Notes under the pieces: model-generated | What the model saw: only the letters and a program-made list of their open reading frames with translations | Told to the model about the DNA's origin: nothing | Databases searched by the model: none | Assembly (NCBI RefSeq): GCF_003003885.1 | Contig: NZ_PVWN01000037.1 | Coordinates: 1 to 44,003, forward strand | Source: Chlorogloea sp. CCALA 695 | Lineage (GTDB): Bacteria; Cyanobacteriota; Cyanobacteriia; Cyanobacteriales; Chroococcidiopsidaceae | Length of the DNA stretch: 44,003 nucleotides | Reading direction: 5' to 3' | Made by a program: the position numbers and the translations under genes | Shown here: in pieces, positions 31,465-41,750 of the stretch | How the letters are laid out: the number at the start of each line of letters is the position of its first letter | How positions within the stretch are numbered: position 1 is the first letter of the stretch

Positions 31465-33234
31465 ATGACAAAATTTTGTTTGAGTGTATTACTACAATTT
31501 TCCGCAGTGTTAGCAACGCAATGGCTAATTTTATCAAGCGTTAAAGCAGAACTCGCACCAGTTGAACAAGATAACGCAATGGCGCAAGTTACCTCGGTTT
31601 CGCAGTTATCCGACGTTCAACCGACCGATTGGGCATTTCAGGCTTTGCAATCGCTAGTAGAGCGCTACGGCTGCATTGCAGGTTATCCTGATGGTACTTA
31701 TCGAGGAAACCGCACTTTAACCAGGTATGAATTCGCGGCGGGTTTAAATGCTTGCTTAGACAGGATTAATGAATTAATTGCTACGGCAACGACAGATTTA
31801 GTTACTAAAGAAGATTTAATTGTGATCGCCCAATTAAGAGAACAATTTGCCGCAGAACTTGCAAGTCTTAGAGGACGTATAGATGTATTAGAAGTTCAAA
31901 CCGCAGAACTAGAAGCAAATCAGTTTTCCACAACTACCAAGTTAACTGGGCTAGTTTGGGCTAACATAACCGGAGCATTTGCCGGAGATGATGTTTTATT
32001 AGAATCCACAGAATTAGCTCCTCCAGCAAGCTTTGGCGGGGTTGTAGCCAGACGCGCGGCGCGAGATGCCGTGACGCTTAGACCCGTTGTTGCCACTAGA
32101 ACCGACGATCCCGAAGTTACTTTAAGTAACTTAGTGTGGCTAAGTTTTAATACTTCTTTTACAGGTAAAGATAGTTTAGTCGTGCAACTAGCCGCCGGAA
32201 ATGGCGACTCCCCAGCGAATCAATTTACCTCGGCGGGACTTTACAATACTTTTGGCGTTCCCTTTTTCGCTCAAACTGCTGGTATCCAAGGACAAGGCAA
32301 TACTGTTGTCATTCGAGAATTGTTTTATCAATTTCCTATCGCTGACACGCTTCAGGTGGTACTCGGAACTCGAATTAACTGGTATCGCTACTTTGATAAC
32401 AATGCTTTTACCTTCATTTTGAACGGTGCAAACAGTTTTGACTCCAATAGCAGTACCTTGTTAAACTCTATTGATCGCGGTTCGGGAGGTGTAGCAATTT
32501 GGCAACCAAGCAAACAGTTTCGATTAGCTGTAGGTTATTTAGGCGAAAATGACGAATTTCTGTCCAATTCCATAGCACCAGGATTTAATACTTCTAGCGA
32601 TCCCAACTTTGGTTTATTTGGGGGCAATTATACCGCCACCGCCGAAGTAACATTTTCACCAAGCGATCGCCTAAACCTTAGATTTTTGTACAATCGCGCT
32701 CGTACCCAACAAATAAATGGAGTAGTTGGCGGTGCTATTTCCGATTCAACTTATCAAGGGGTAGCCGATGATGGTGTTTCCGCCGTTTTCAACCCCATCA
32801 CTGGAGAAGTCGCTAATGGTGGGCTTGATAGTTCTATGGCGGATGTCTTTGAGTTCAACTTTGATTGGTTAATCGCCAGAAGCTTCGGCATCTTCGGACG
32901 CTACACCTATGCCAGTACCAACTTAAACCCCATTGACCAAGACATCAACGCCCAAGCAATTCAAGCCGGGATTGCTTTGCCTAACTTAGGCAAGGAGGGA
33001 ACATTATTCACGCTTTCCTACATTATCCCATTTTCGATTTTAGATGGTCGTCAATACCTAATTTCTGGTGGTGGTGATGGTGGTATTCAGTATGAGTTTG
33101 AAGCAAATTACTTTTATCCATTGACGGAGAATATCGCCCTTGTCCCCGCATTTTACCTCATTGCCAATCCCAACAATTTTAGTGGCAACCCCAATATCTA
33201 TGTAGCCAATTTACGCGCTCAGTTTAGTTTCTAG
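31465..33234 (+). CDS. SLH-domain OprB-family outer-membrane porin (3 of 3)
   Basis: 589 residues; ATG 31465 follows GAGGAGAA. A signal peptide (LLQFSAVLATQWLILSSVKA), an SLH domain (SQLSDVQPTDWAFQALQSLV, RYGCIAGYPDGTYRGNRTLT), a coiled coil with IDVLEVQTAELEANQFSTTT, and an OprB barrel ending LRAQFSF. It is the close relative of porin 2, with similar WYRYFDNN and GGGDGG segments. It stands between the BMP transporter operon and urease, so each transport region of the island has its own outer-membrane channel. Confidence 0.9.
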   Translation: MTKFCLSVLLQFSAVLATQWLILSSVKAELAPVEQDNAMAQVTSVSQLSDVQPTDWAFQALQSLVERYGCIAGYPDGTYRGNRTLTRYEFAAGLNACLDRINELIATATTDLVTKEDLIVIAQLREQFAAELASLRGRIDVLEVQTAELEANQFSTTTKLTGLVWANITGAFAGDDVLLESTELAPPASFGGVVARRAARDAVTLRPVVATRTDDPEVTLSNLVWLSFNTSFTGKDSLVVQLAAGNGDSPANQFTSAGLYNTFGVPFFAQTAGIQGQGNTVVIRELFYQFPIADTLQVVLGTRINWYRYFDNNAFTFILNGANSFDSNSSTLLNSIDRGSGGVAIWQPSKQFRLAVGYLGENDEFLSNSIAPGFNTSSDPNFGLFGGNYTATAEVTFSPSDRLNLRFLYNRARTQQINGVVGGAISDSTYQGVADDGVSAVFNPITGEVANGGLDSSMADVFEFNFDWLIARSFGIFGRYTYASTNLNPIDQDINAQAIQAGIALPNLGKEGTLFTLSYIIPFSILDGRQYLISGGGDGGIQYEFEANYFYPLTENIALVPAFYLIANPNNFSGNPNIYVANLRAQFSF

Positions 33235-33447
33235 AAAGAGAATAGTAAATGAACGATCGCACTGAAACTCTCAACATCTCCGACGATTTGGAATAGCATA
33301 GCGTCTTGCGATGGTTCCTGAGCTTTGATCAAGGACAGAGGCATGCGAGGTATAATCCTGCCATTGGTAGTTTTCTCTTTATTCTCTGTTACACAACGTC
33401 AAGCTGGTTAACGATTCAATGCCGTAGTTTTTAGAACTATTGAATTT

Positions 33448-33762
33448 ATGTACCTAACGCCCCACGAATTAGACCGACTAACTATTTTTACCGCCGCCGA
33501 AATAGCCAGACGGCGCAAGGACAAAGGACTAAAACTCAATGTCCCCGAAGCGATCGCCTACATCACCGATTTTATTATTGAAGGCGCTCGTGAAGACCGC
33601 TCAGTAGCAGAATTAATGTCTATAGGTGCAACTATTCTGACGAATGACGATGTTTTGCCGGGAGTTGCTACATTGATCCCTTTGATTCAAGTAGAAGCAC
33701 ATTTCCTCGATGGCACTAAGCTAGTGAGTATTCATAACCCTATCGGCACAGCAAATAAGTAG
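33448..33762 (+). CDS. ureA: Urease subunit gamma
   Basis: 104 residues, [20 protein letters not shown], with the conserved [23 protein letters not shown] and [26 protein letters not shown]. Single-subunit bacterial form (not a gamma-beta fusion). First gene of ureABCGDEF. The 213 bp upstream show no perfect NtcA box. Confidence 0.97.
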   Translation: MYLTPHELDRLTIFTAAEIARRRKDKGLKLNVPEAIAYITDFIIEGAREDRSVAELMSIGATILTNDDVLPGVATLIPLIQVEAHFLDGTKLVSIHNPIGTANK

Positions 33763-33775
33763 GCAATGTTTATTT

Positions 33776-34156
33776 ATGACAGTTCCCGGTCAAATTCTCT
33801 GCGCTTCCGGCTCAATTAAGCTTAATTGCGATCGCGAGTTGAAACAGATTACCGTTGCCAATACTGGCGACCGCCCGATTCAAGTTGGCTCCCACTACCA
33901 TTTTTTTGAAGTTAATAAAGCCCTCAAATTTGACCGAGTTGCAGCTTTGGGTTTCCGCTTAGATATCCCCGCTGGGACAGCAGTACGATTTGAACCTGGA
34001 GATACCAAACAAGTGCAAATAGTAGCTATGGCTGGCAATCGTCAAGTGTACGGACTCAATAATTTAGTAGACGGCGACCTAGACAACGAAGATACGCGCA
34101 GACGGGCGATAGAAAAAATGCTTGCAAATGGTTTTAGCAATCAAGAGGAGCAATAA
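33776..34156 (+). CDS. ureB: Urease subunit beta
   Basis: 126 residues with [38 protein letters not shown] and [10 protein letters not shown], all diagnostic. It has an extended charged C terminus. It lies 13 bp after ureA and 2 bp before ureC, forming the structural (gamma-beta-alpha)3 enzyme. Confidence 0.97.
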   Translation: MTVPGQILCASGSIKLNCDRELKQITVANTGDRPIQVGSHYHFFEVNKALKFDRVAALGFRLDIPAGTAVRFEPGDTKQVQIVAMAGNRQVYGLNNLVDGDLDNEDTRRRAIEKMLANGFSNQEEQ

Positions 34157-34158
34157 AT

Positions 34159-35865
34159 ATGGAAATGAGCCGCGAACGCTACGCAGAAATGTTTGGGCCA
34201 ACTACAGGCGATCGCATAAGTCTAGCCGATACTTCTTTAATTATCGAAGTCGAACGCGATACCACAGTATATGGGGATGAATGCGTTTTTGGCGGCGGCA
34301 AAACCCTCCGCGATGGACTAGGGATGGCTCCGGGAGTTCCTGGGGCGGAGGGAGCGCTAGACTTGGTAATTACTAATGTTGTTTTAATGTACCCGATTTT
34401 AGGAATTGTTAAAACTGATATTGGGATTAAGGATGGTCTAATCGTCGGTATCGGTAAAGCTGGCAATCCTGGCATCATGGACGGAGTTACGCCAAATTTA
34501 ATTATTAGTGCCAATACAGATGTGCGGGCTGGGGAAGGTTTGATTGCCACTCCTGGCGGCATTGATTGTCACGTCCACTTTGATAGTGCGGGACTTTGCG
34601 CCGAAGCCCTTTCTAGCGGGTTAACTACCATGCTAGGCGGGGGTTTAGGACCTGTTACAGTGGGTATTTGCTCTAGTGGTGCTTACAATTTAGGGCTGAT
34701 GCACCAAGCAGCAGAGGCGTTTCCGATTAACTTTGGGTTTTTAGGCAAGGGTAGCTCTAGTAAACCTAGTAGCTTGATAGAACAGATTGAAAACGGGGCA
34801 TTTGGGCTAAAAATTCATGAAGATTGGGGTGCAATGCCTGCACTGATTGACACTTGCTTATCTGTCGCCGACCAATATGACTTTCAAGTACAAATTCACA
34901 CCGATACATTAAACGAGTCCGGCTACGTTGAAGATACCTTAGCTGCGATTGCTGGGCGAACGATTCATATGTATCATACCGAAGGTGCAGGTGGTGGTCA
35001 TGCTCCAGATATTATCAAAGTTGCAAGTTATTCTCATTGCTTGCCTTCGTCAACCAATCCCACTAATCCCTATACTGTTAATACCTTTGACGAACATCTA
35101 GATATGGTGATGGTATGCCATCATCTCAATCCCAAAGTACCGGAAGATGTAGCCTTTGCTGAATCGAGAATTCGCGCCGAAACTATCGCCGCCGAAGATA
35201 TTTTGCACGATATGGGTGCAATTAGTATGCTGGGTTCTGATAGTCAAGGTATGGGACGAATTGGGGAAGTGATTCGCCGCACTTGGCAGTTAGCCTCAAA
35301 AATGAAAGACCAACGCGGGACATTACCCGAAGACAGTCAGCAAAACGACAATCGCCGCGCTCTGCGTTACCTAGCAAAATATACAATTAACGTGGCTAAA
35401 ACCTGCGGTATTGATAGCTATGTAGGTTCCATTGAGCCAGGAAAACTTGCGGACATTGTGCTGTGGAAACCTGGATTTTTTGGTGTTAGACCAGAAGTAG
35501 TAATTAAAGGCGGGTTTATCGCTTGGTCGCCAATGGGTGAATCTAATGCTTCCTTGATGACTTGCGAACCAATTTTGTATCGTCCGCAGTGGGGTAGTTT
35601 TGGTAAAGCTTGCCAGTCTACTGCGGTGGGTTTTGTAACGCAGGCGGCTTTAGATAAAGGGCTGCCAGAAAAACTAGGTTTAAACAAAAAACTGTTACCA
35701 GTAAAAGGGACGAGAGGACTTTCTAAAGCAGACATGTTACACAATAGTGCTTGCCCTGAAATAGAAGTCGATCCCGATACTTTTCAAGTTCGAGTTAATG
35801 GCGAAATAGCGACTTGCGAACCTGTAAGCGTTGTCTCCCTCGGTCGGCTGTATATGTTTAGGTGA
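34159..35865 (+). CDS. ureC: Urease subunit alpha (catalytic, nickel)
   Basis: 568 residues, full length. Ni ligands and catalytic groups are visible: CHVHFDS (two His), the carbamylated Lys in [25 protein letters not shown] (His), the flap MVCHHLNP (His and the active-site Cys region) and GSDSQGMGR (Asp). It hydrolyses urea to ammonia and carbamate. Urea comes from allantoate/ureidoglycolate breakdown or uptake. An ATG two codons downstream (34165) could also be used. Confidence 0.98.
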   Translation: MEMSRERYAEMFGPTTGDRISLADTSLIIEVERDTTVYGDECVFGGGKTLRDGLGMAPGVPGAEGALDLVITNVVLMYPILGIVKTDIGIKDGLIVGIGKAGNPGIMDGVTPNLIISANTDVRAGEGLIATPGGIDCHVHFDSAGLCAEALSSGLTTMLGGGLGPVTVGICSSGAYNLGLMHQAAEAFPINFGFLGKGSSSKPSSLIEQIENGAFGLKIHEDWGAMPALIDTCLSVADQYDFQVQIHTDTLNESGYVEDTLAAIAGRTIHMYHTEGAGGGHAPDIIKVASYSHCLPSSTNPTNPYTVNTFDEHLDMVMVCHHLNPKVPEDVAFAESRIRAETIAAEDILHDMGAISMLGSDSQGMGRIGEVIRRTWQLASKMKDQRGTLPEDSQQNDNRRALRYLAKYTINVAKTCGIDSYVGSIEPGKLADIVLWKPGFFGVRPEVVIKGGFIAWSPMGESNASLMTCEPILYRPQWGSFGKACQSTAVGFVTQAALDKGLPEKLGLNKKLLPVKGTRGLSKADMLHNSACPEIEVDPDTFQVRVNGEIATCEPVSVVSLGRLYMFR

Positions 35866-35871
35866 GGATCT

Positions 35872-36495
35872 ATGAAAAAATCCGTAGCGCGGTTAGGTGT
35901 GGGCGGCCCGGTCGGTAGTGGTAAAACTGCCCTTTTGGAGTGCCTAATACCCTTATTAATGAAGCAGGGAATAGAGCTTGCCGTTGTCACTAATGACTTG
36001 CTTACCACTGAAGATGCGATGCGTCTCAAGCGTAAAGGCTTTTTGCCCACCGAGCGAATTGTCGGCGTAGAAACAGGTAGCTGTCCGCACACAGCAATCC
36101 GCGAAGATCCCACCATGAATTTGCTGGCGATTAAAGACTTAGAAATAGCCTACCCCCAACTCGATCTAATTTTTGTGGAAAGTGGCGGCGATAATTTGGC
36201 TTCTACTTTTAGTTATGACTTAGTAGATGCTTACATTTTTGTGATTGATGTAGGTGCAGGGGATGATATTCCCCGTAAAAATGGGGCGGGATTTTTGCAA
36301 GCAGACTTAGTAGTAATTAATAAAATTGATATTGCTCCCTATGTCGGAGCAGACTTAGACTTGATTCGTAAAGAAACAAGTGATCGCCGAATTGATAAAG
36401 CCGTCGCCTATACTAACTGTAAAACGGGTGAAGGGTTAGATCGGGTAGTAGATTATATTTGCGAAACCTTGCTATTTCGTAGCAGTAATTTATGA
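35872..36495 (+). CDS. ureG: Urease accessory GTPase UreG
   Basis: 207 residues, P-loop GGPVGSGKT, Ni/Zn-binding CPH in GSCPHTAIREDPTMN, ESGGDNLAS and the guanine-specificity NKID. It couples GTP hydrolysis to nickel insertion. Its stop overlaps the ureD start by 4 bp (ATGA). Confidence 0.97.
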   Translation: MKKSVARLGVGGPVGSGKTALLECLIPLLMKQGIELAVVTNDLLTTEDAMRLKRKGFLPTERIVGVETGSCPHTAIREDPTMNLLAIKDLEIAYPQLDLIFVESGGDNLASTFSYDLVDAYIFVIDVGAGDDIPRKNGAGFLQADLVVINKIDIAPYVGADLDLIRKETSDRRIDKAVAYTNCKTGEGLDRVVDYICETLLFRSSNL

Positions 36496-37349
36496 ATGCT
36501 GCCATAGAAATTTTAGACAAGCATCTGTTTTTGTGGATGGGGTACGACTGCCAAAACGGGTTTCCCTACGTGCGCCGTCAGTACGTTACCTATCCCTATC
36601 GTCTATCGCGTCCTCTGGCTCTCGCGCCTGCGGATTTAAACCAAATCTACCTTTACATCATGAATTCCTCACCGGGGTTGTTAGCAAAAGACAATCTACG
36701 CATTGCGCTCAAACTGGATGCAGGTACTAATTTGTACTTAACCGACCAAGCTGCAACCAAAGTACACAGTATGCCTGTAGGCGAATTGGCTAAAACTTGC
36801 TATGAAATTGAAGTAGGAGACAAAGCTAGTTTAGAATTTGAGTGCGAACCTTTAATTTTCTATCCCGACTCAGCATTAGAGCAAAGTATTAACGTCAAAC
36901 TCCATCCGACGGGACAACTATTTATTAGCGAGATTATTGTACCTGGAAGGTTGGCAAGAGGAGAGTTTTATAATTTTCAATATTACTTTAGCCGCATGGA
37001 AGTAAATACGCCATCCGACGACCTAATTTTTGCTGATACTATGCGACTAGAGGGCAAACTTAACCCGTTTTGTCATAGTAAAATTTTTTCTGTCCTACCA
37101 ATAATTGCTAACTTAATTCTTGTACTGCCAGAAGTTGAACTAAAAAAGTTGAGTACAGAGCTTGAAAGTTTTATCGTACATGGAAAGAGTGCGATCGCCT
37201 TAGCTAGTTCTCCTTTACCAAACTGCAACGGGTTAATAATTAGAGTAATGGCAGAAAGTACCGGAATAATTAAAATCTATATTCAGCACGTTCTCAACTG
37301 CGTACGGAAATTAAGAAACCGCCCAGCTTTACCAGAGATTCCCAAATGA
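36492..37349 (+). CDS. ureD: Urease accessory protein UreD
   Basis: 285 residues of the UreD/UreH scaffold family: YVTYPYRLSRPLAL, IYIMNSSPGLLAKDNL-like segment and TKVHSMPVGE. It forms the apo-urease maturation platform with UreF and UreG. ATGA overlaps on both sides (with ureG and ureE) show tight translational coupling. Confidence 0.94.
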   Translation: MNAAIEILDKHLFLWMGYDCQNGFPYVRRQYVTYPYRLSRPLALAPADLNQIYLYIMNSSPGLLAKDNLRIALKLDAGTNLYLTDQAATKVHSMPVGELAKTCYEIEVGDKASLEFECEPLIFYPDSALEQSINVKLHPTGQLFISEIIVPGRLARGEFYNFQYYFSRMEVNTPSDDLIFADTMRLEGKLNPFCHSKIFSVLPIIANLILVLPEVELKKLSTELESFIVHGKSAIALASSPLPNCNGLIIRVMAESTGIIKIYIQHVLNCVRKLRNRPALPEIPK

Positions 37350-37855
37350 CTCAAATAGCAAGCACTTGGTTGGGTAACTATAACGTTGATGCAACTTTAG
37401 CACGGCAAATCGAGCAGGAGCGCGTTGCAGGTTCTTGTTTGGAGGTGTATTTGCATCCAGATAATAATTCTAAAGGGCGCATCTATACTCATTCAACTTC
37501 TGGTGTTGCGGTAGGTATTATCAAAGAACGCGAAGTCTCTTTAAACGCAGGTGATATATTTCGAACTGAACAGGGGCAGTTGTTGGTCGTACATATAGAA
37601 GCGCAAAAAGTAATTGTTATTAGTTTTACTGGCGTTGTAGGAGATCGCGCACGTGAGCTTATTCATTTAGGTCACGTACTGGGCAACCATCACTACCCCA
37701 TTTTGCTAGATGCGGGTAAGATTTATGTCGAACTTGTAGCACCACAAGAAGTAATAGTGGCGACGATTGAACAATTTAATATTCCTGGCTTATGCGTCAG
37801 CTACGAATCGCGCTCGCCCGATCAAAAGCTTGTTTTTTCATCTCACTCTCACTAA
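37346..37855 (+). CDS. ureE: Urease accessory nickel chaperone UreE
   Basis: 169 residues with LSLNAGDIF-like turn, LGHVLGNHHYPI (the conserved interface His residues) and a short C-terminal SHSH metal tail instead of the long His-rich tail of enterobacterial UreE. It delivers nickel to UreG. ATGA overlap with ureD. Confidence 0.92.
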   Translation: MTQIASTWLGNYNVDATLARQIEQERVAGSCLEVYLHPDNNSKGRIYTHSTSGVAVGIIKEREVSLNAGDIFRTEQGQLLVVHIEAQKVIVISFTGVVGDRARELIHLGHVLGNHHYPILLDAGKIYVELVAPQEVIVATIEQFNIPGLCVSYESRSPDQKLVFSSHSH

Positions 37856-37926
37856 CGCTAATACCGAGTTGTATTCAAACAACTAACAATCATTACCTCT
37901 GCAAAAACTACCTCATCCTCACTAAA

Positions 37927-38619
37927 ATGCCCTTAATTGCTCGTCAACTGGCGCTGATGCAGCTATCTGACTCAGCTTTCCCGTCAGGCTCTTTTACACT
38001 TTCTCACGGCTTAGAATCGCTAGTTTACTCTGGCCAAATTAAAACGGCTGACGACTTCCAAGAATTTCTCCGACTGCTGCTGTACAACAAGATAGGTACA
38101 TCTGACTTAGTGGCTTTACTCCATGCCCATCGCGCTAGTGTAAACAATAACTTGGTAGAGATTCGTCGCGCTGACTTGCGTTTATTTGCTTCAACGACCA
38201 TTGCCCAAACCCGCGAAGCACAGCGCAAAAGTGGTAGAGCTTTATTAATGGTAGCTCAGTCAATTTGGCAGGACACTCAACTAGAAACTTTAGCAACCGA
38301 TACAGCCGCAGGCACAATTCAATGCTTGCATCCAGTAATATTTGCTGTACTTGGGCGCACTGTACTGTTAAGTGAAAGCGATACTGTGCTGGCTTTTGTG
38401 CATAGCTTTATTACCAGTTTGGCACTTGCTGCAATTCGTTTAGGGGTAATCGGACATATTCAAGCACAGGTGGTAATAAATGCGATCACCCTAGATATCG
38501 AACCGATTATTAATAATGCTTCAAATATGACTTTAGAGGATATGCGCTCTTGTACTCCAGTTATAGATATTGCTCAGATGCGCCACAAACACCTTAACCA
38601 AAGGCAATTTGCTAATTAA
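37927..38619 (+). CDS. ureF: Urease accessory protein UreF
   Basis: ATG 37927 begins MPLIARQLALMQLSDSAFPS, the family N terminus; a longer frame reaching back into ureE is an extension artefact. 230 residues with FTLSHGLES. It activates UreG in the UreDFG complex. The 71-bp gap after ureE is the only gap in the accessory block. Confidence 0.94.
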   Translation: MPLIARQLALMQLSDSAFPSGSFTLSHGLESLVYSGQIKTADDFQEFLRLLLYNKIGTSDLVALLHAHRASVNNNLVEIRRADLRLFASTTIAQTREAQRKSGRALLMVAQSIWQDTQLETLATDTAAGTIQCLHPVIFAVLGRTVLLSESDTVLAFVHSFITSLALAAIRLGVIGHIQAQVVINAITLDIEPIINNASNMTLEDMRSCTPVIDIAQMRHKHLNQRQFAN

Positions 38620-39488
38620 TCATTCTCAAATTTTTGGACTGTAAACTTCAGTTTTAATAAAGCACTCACTATCAACAAAACCCCAGCAATAGCAGAGCTT
38701 GTATGGATTATGTTGCATAAAGCTCCTTTTCTGCTGATAATTCCTGCTCTGCTATCAAGACTAATTGTAGCGATCTAAAATCATAATCTCTCCGACCCGA
38801 AATCATCGCAGTTTTGAAACCACATTAAGGGTCTTGGGGTAGGGACTCGGTGAAGATGGGTGTCGGTAGACGCGCTGACTTTGCTTGTTAGATTGATGAG
38901 GGAATTAGGACGACGGGGAAGTGGCTCATAAGGTGCGAAGTCAGAAGTGGCTCCGGGCATGATTTTCCCTACAGTTCTAGTCTTTCCAAAAACTGAAGAG
39001 TAATCATACAAAACTATAATATTGAAACTTATTCACTTTTTTAATTAATTTTGTGTGCTTTTTTATGTTTGCTTTGCCAATTTCATAGCTGAAATAGCTG
39101 AAGTGGCTACATAACTAACTTCCTTTTGCTAAGATTATTTGTTCTCAAAAAATTTTGTCGCCTAACTGTATTGATTAATACAAACTTGGAAACAGTTTGT
39201 AAGTAGGTGGGCCGAATCAAATATAAGATAGCTTTGCCTGAAACTTTTGCAATGATTGAAAACCATTGTAAGTTTAATTGCGCCAACCTACTTGTTATAA
39301 ATAGAACCAATAGAGATTAGGAAATTAAATTTGATGCTTTCATTTTAGAAAAATTACAAGTATTTCCTAAGAAGTATTTGATGACTTGAAAAATTACTTG
39401 GACATTTTCTGTTGTAAAAAAGTAGTAGTTTTATCAAATTTATAATTTTTAACAAGTAATAATAATCATTAATGTGAGGAAGAAAAAA
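38620..39488. other. Intergenic region between urease and exported formamidase
   Basis: 869 bp without a confident gene. A 30-codon minus-strand frame (about 38709-38620) has a good AAAGGAG site but an unrecognised product. Two hairpins occur: TACAAACT/AGTTTGTA (39179-39186 and 39194-39201) and a longer imperfect one at about 39240-39272. GTA-N8-TAC (39168-39181) lacks a matching -10. The DNA is AT-rich at the right. Confidence 0.45.
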
Positions 39489-40703
39489 GTGAAAAGAAGT
39501 AAAGAATTATTAGTACAGTGGCAATACAATATTCTCTTACAAATAAAAGCTAGAGGAGAACGCCATTGGCAACTTATAGCGGGAGTAATAGGAATAATGC
39601 TATTATGCCTAACTGCGGTTTTGTCGTCACCCGTAAGTGCAGCAAGTAAAACTTACAAGGTATTGTCTACTTCTGAAAACGTAATTTGGGGAGAATTATT
39701 CAAGCCAGATAGCCGTCCGATTTTACGAGTTAAGTCAGGGGATCGCATCATCATGCAGACAGTTTCTCATGAAGGCATATTGCCAGATCAGGGAGACACA
39801 GTTGCATTCTTCGCCCAAGGTGGAATTCCGCAAAACACAAAAAGCGCAATTTCTAAAAGTCAAATTTTACCAGATCAGACGCGGGTAAAAGCAGCGGTGA
39901 AAAAGACTGGTCCAGGTCCTCACGTAATTACGGGGCCAGTTTATGTAGAAGGCGCACAACCAGGAGACGTACTAGAAATTAAAACGATTGGAATTGATTA
40001 TAGATCTCCTTACGGCGTGATTTCTAATCGTCATAGCAAAGGTGCGCTTCCTAACGAATACCCGATAAACAATGCTCCTGTCTATTCCAAAGTTATCGCC
40101 ATTGATGCTAGACGCGAAGTAGGTATCTTTCAGCTTGAAAATAATTTACCTCCTTTAGAAATCCCACTCAGACCGTTTATAGGTCTTATGGGAGTAGTTC
40201 CTGCTAATCGGGAAGAAGCAGCGAATTCAATTCCGCCAGGAAACTATGGTGGTAACGTTGATATTCAACTGTTAGGGCGTGGTTCCAGCTTGTATTTACC
40301 TGTACAAGTTCCAGGGGCGCTTTTTTATTCAGGAGATCCGCACTGCGCTCAAGGAAATGGTGAAGTTGCTTTAACTGCGATTGAGTGTTCTTTGACTCCT
40401 ACCTTTGAGCTAATTGTCCACAAAAATATGAAACGAAATACACCAATGGGTGAAACCAAAGATGCTTGGATTGCAATTGGTTTGGATAAGGATTTAGATG
40501 AAGCTATGAAGAAATCTGTACGGGAATACCTAGATATTGCTAGTGAAAAGTATGGTATGACCAAACAAGATGCACTGTTATTTGGTAGTGCGGCAATTGA
40601 TTTTGACGTATCCCAAGTTGTAGATATCGTCAAAGGAATTCATGGCACAATCCCCAAGCAATTGTTCCGAGAATTAAAACAAGGAAAACGCTTGCAGCAA
40701 TAG
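39489..40703 (+). CDS. Exported acetamidase/formamidase (FmdA/AmdA family)
   Basis: I chose GTG 39489 because GAGGAAG ends 6 bp before it; GTG 39474 overlaps that site. 404 residues. The N terminus has a signal peptide or anchor (LIAGVIGIMLLCLTAVLSSP, then VSAASK), unusual for the mostly cytosolic family. The domain shows KTGPGPHVITGPVYVEGAQP, GDVLEI and SGDPHCAQGNGEVALTAIE, which hold the metal/catalytic residues. It releases ammonia from formamide or acetamide, probably in the periplasm. It is unrelated in fold to the AmiF-type enzyme at 25447. Cargo substrate uncertain. Confidence 0.88.
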   Translation: MKRSKELLVQWQYNILLQIKARGERHWQLIAGVIGIMLLCLTAVLSSPVSAASKTYKVLSTSENVIWGELFKPDSRPILRVKSGDRIIMQTVSHEGILPDQGDTVAFFAQGGIPQNTKSAISKSQILPDQTRVKAAVKKTGPGPHVITGPVYVEGAQPGDVLEIKTIGIDYRSPYGVISNRHSKGALPNEYPINNAPVYSKVIAIDARREVGIFQLENNLPPLEIPLRPFIGLMGVVPANREEAANSIPPGNYGGNVDIQLLGRGSSLYLPVQVPGALFYSGDPHCAQGNGEVALTAIECSLTPTFELIVHKNMKRNTPMGETKDAWIAIGLDKDLDEAMKKSVREYLDIASEKYGMTKQDALLFGSAAIDFDVSQVVDIVKGIHGTIPKQLFRELKQGKRLQQ

Positions 40704-41127
40704 AAAACATGACTTTTTGAGAGTTTTCATTCATTAGGCGCGTGCATTTTCTTAACAAGGGGTTTGATTAAATACAGCAAATTTACTGAATTATTTGCTG
40801 CATCAGCTAGAGGAATTAAGTATTTTCACTATTGACATTCCCCGACTTACTACTTAAACCAAGTTTCCTAAAGGGAGGCAATAGGTGCGACCTAATGAGA
40901 CGTAATGCTAAAAAGGTTGTCATGAAATGGCAATTAGACTTTTAAGTTTCTATTAACCCTTTGGAGCAAGGAGAAACCAGCAGGATGCTTTGATTGCAGT
41001 GATATCCGAGGAATTACAAGAAAAACAGAATTCACCACAATTTCAATCGCCTTAAAAAGCGCTCACCTCTTGTATTACGATTTTCCCAAAAACTAGAGGG
41101 TGATCGCATTAGTTCTAGGGGATTTAT
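40704..41127. other. Intergenic region
   Basis: 424 bp. I see no gene, strong hairpin or recognisable regulatory box. It separates the urate/urea island from the accessory genes on the right. Confidence 0.5.
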
Positions 41128-41721
41128 AATGACTTAGTTGGAACTAAAGTTAATCTTTTGGAAACCAATCAACTTAAGCTGTTTGCAGGCATTGCGATTC
41201 CTACGAGTGCTAGCAAACCAGAAAGCCTAAGCATGGATGCGGACGCATTAGCAGAGTGGAAGATAAAAATTTCTGCTCACCAGCAACGAGCCAAAGAAAA
41301 TCAGCCTGTGAAAGGGACTTTGTTTAATGTGACTAAGGCGCACTTTGACCTGGACAAAATAGACCCTTTTAAGCTCCGCCCATGTCCAATGTTTTTTTAT
41401 CGCTTACCAGCGGATAGCCCAGGTGAGGCGTGTATATATTTTGTGGTAGATAGTGCGGCTGGGTTAGTTTTATACATCGGTGAGACGTGCGGGAGTAACA
41501 AACGCTGGTAAGGAACTCACGACTGTAAAAGGTATTTAGATAATTACAAAAGCCTGCATTACCAGCACGGACTCTCATGTGTAGTCAATATAGCGTTCTG
41601 GTGGGATGCGCCTGTGCAAACAAGGGTCAGGCAGCAGATGGAGCGAGGACTGATTGAAAAGTGGAGATCGCCGTTCAATAAAGAAAATTGGCAGAGGTGG
41701 AGTCAACCTTTTAAAGCATAA
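41128..41721 (+). pseudogene. GIY-YIG nuclease-like protein with a nonsense mutation
   Basis: The first part (to 41511) contains LRPCPMFFYRLPADSPGEAC, IYFVVDSAAGLVLYIGETC (GIY-YIG-like core) and SNKRW, then TAA. The frame continues in register: GTHDCKRYLDNY-like sequence, VNIAFWWDAPVQTR and EKWRSPFNKENW, stopping at 41719-41721. One AAA/AAG-to-TAA change explains the break. There is no ATG; the only near starts are TTG 41158 or further upstream. Similar genes are common in cyanobacterial genomes; their role is unknown. Confidence 0.7.
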
Positions 41722-41750
41722 GAGGTTTTTATAAATAACTGTGTTAATTT

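Noticed and set aside
34179-34562. Open frame opposite ureC
   Set aside because: Antisense shadow of a highly conserved gene; Pro/Ser-rich translation without any family features. The same applies to frames opposite the amidohydrolase (796-1161) and porin 1 (5242-5538).
38781-39011. 76-codon minus-strand frame after ureF
   Set aside because: No ribosome site, odd composition and no recognisable domain; possibly a repeat-derived fragment but not supportable as a gene.
39168-39181. GTA-N8-TAC (NtcA-like) upstream of the exported amidase
   Set aside because: No TAN3T at 22-23 nt downstream on either strand, and it is about 300 bp from the gene.
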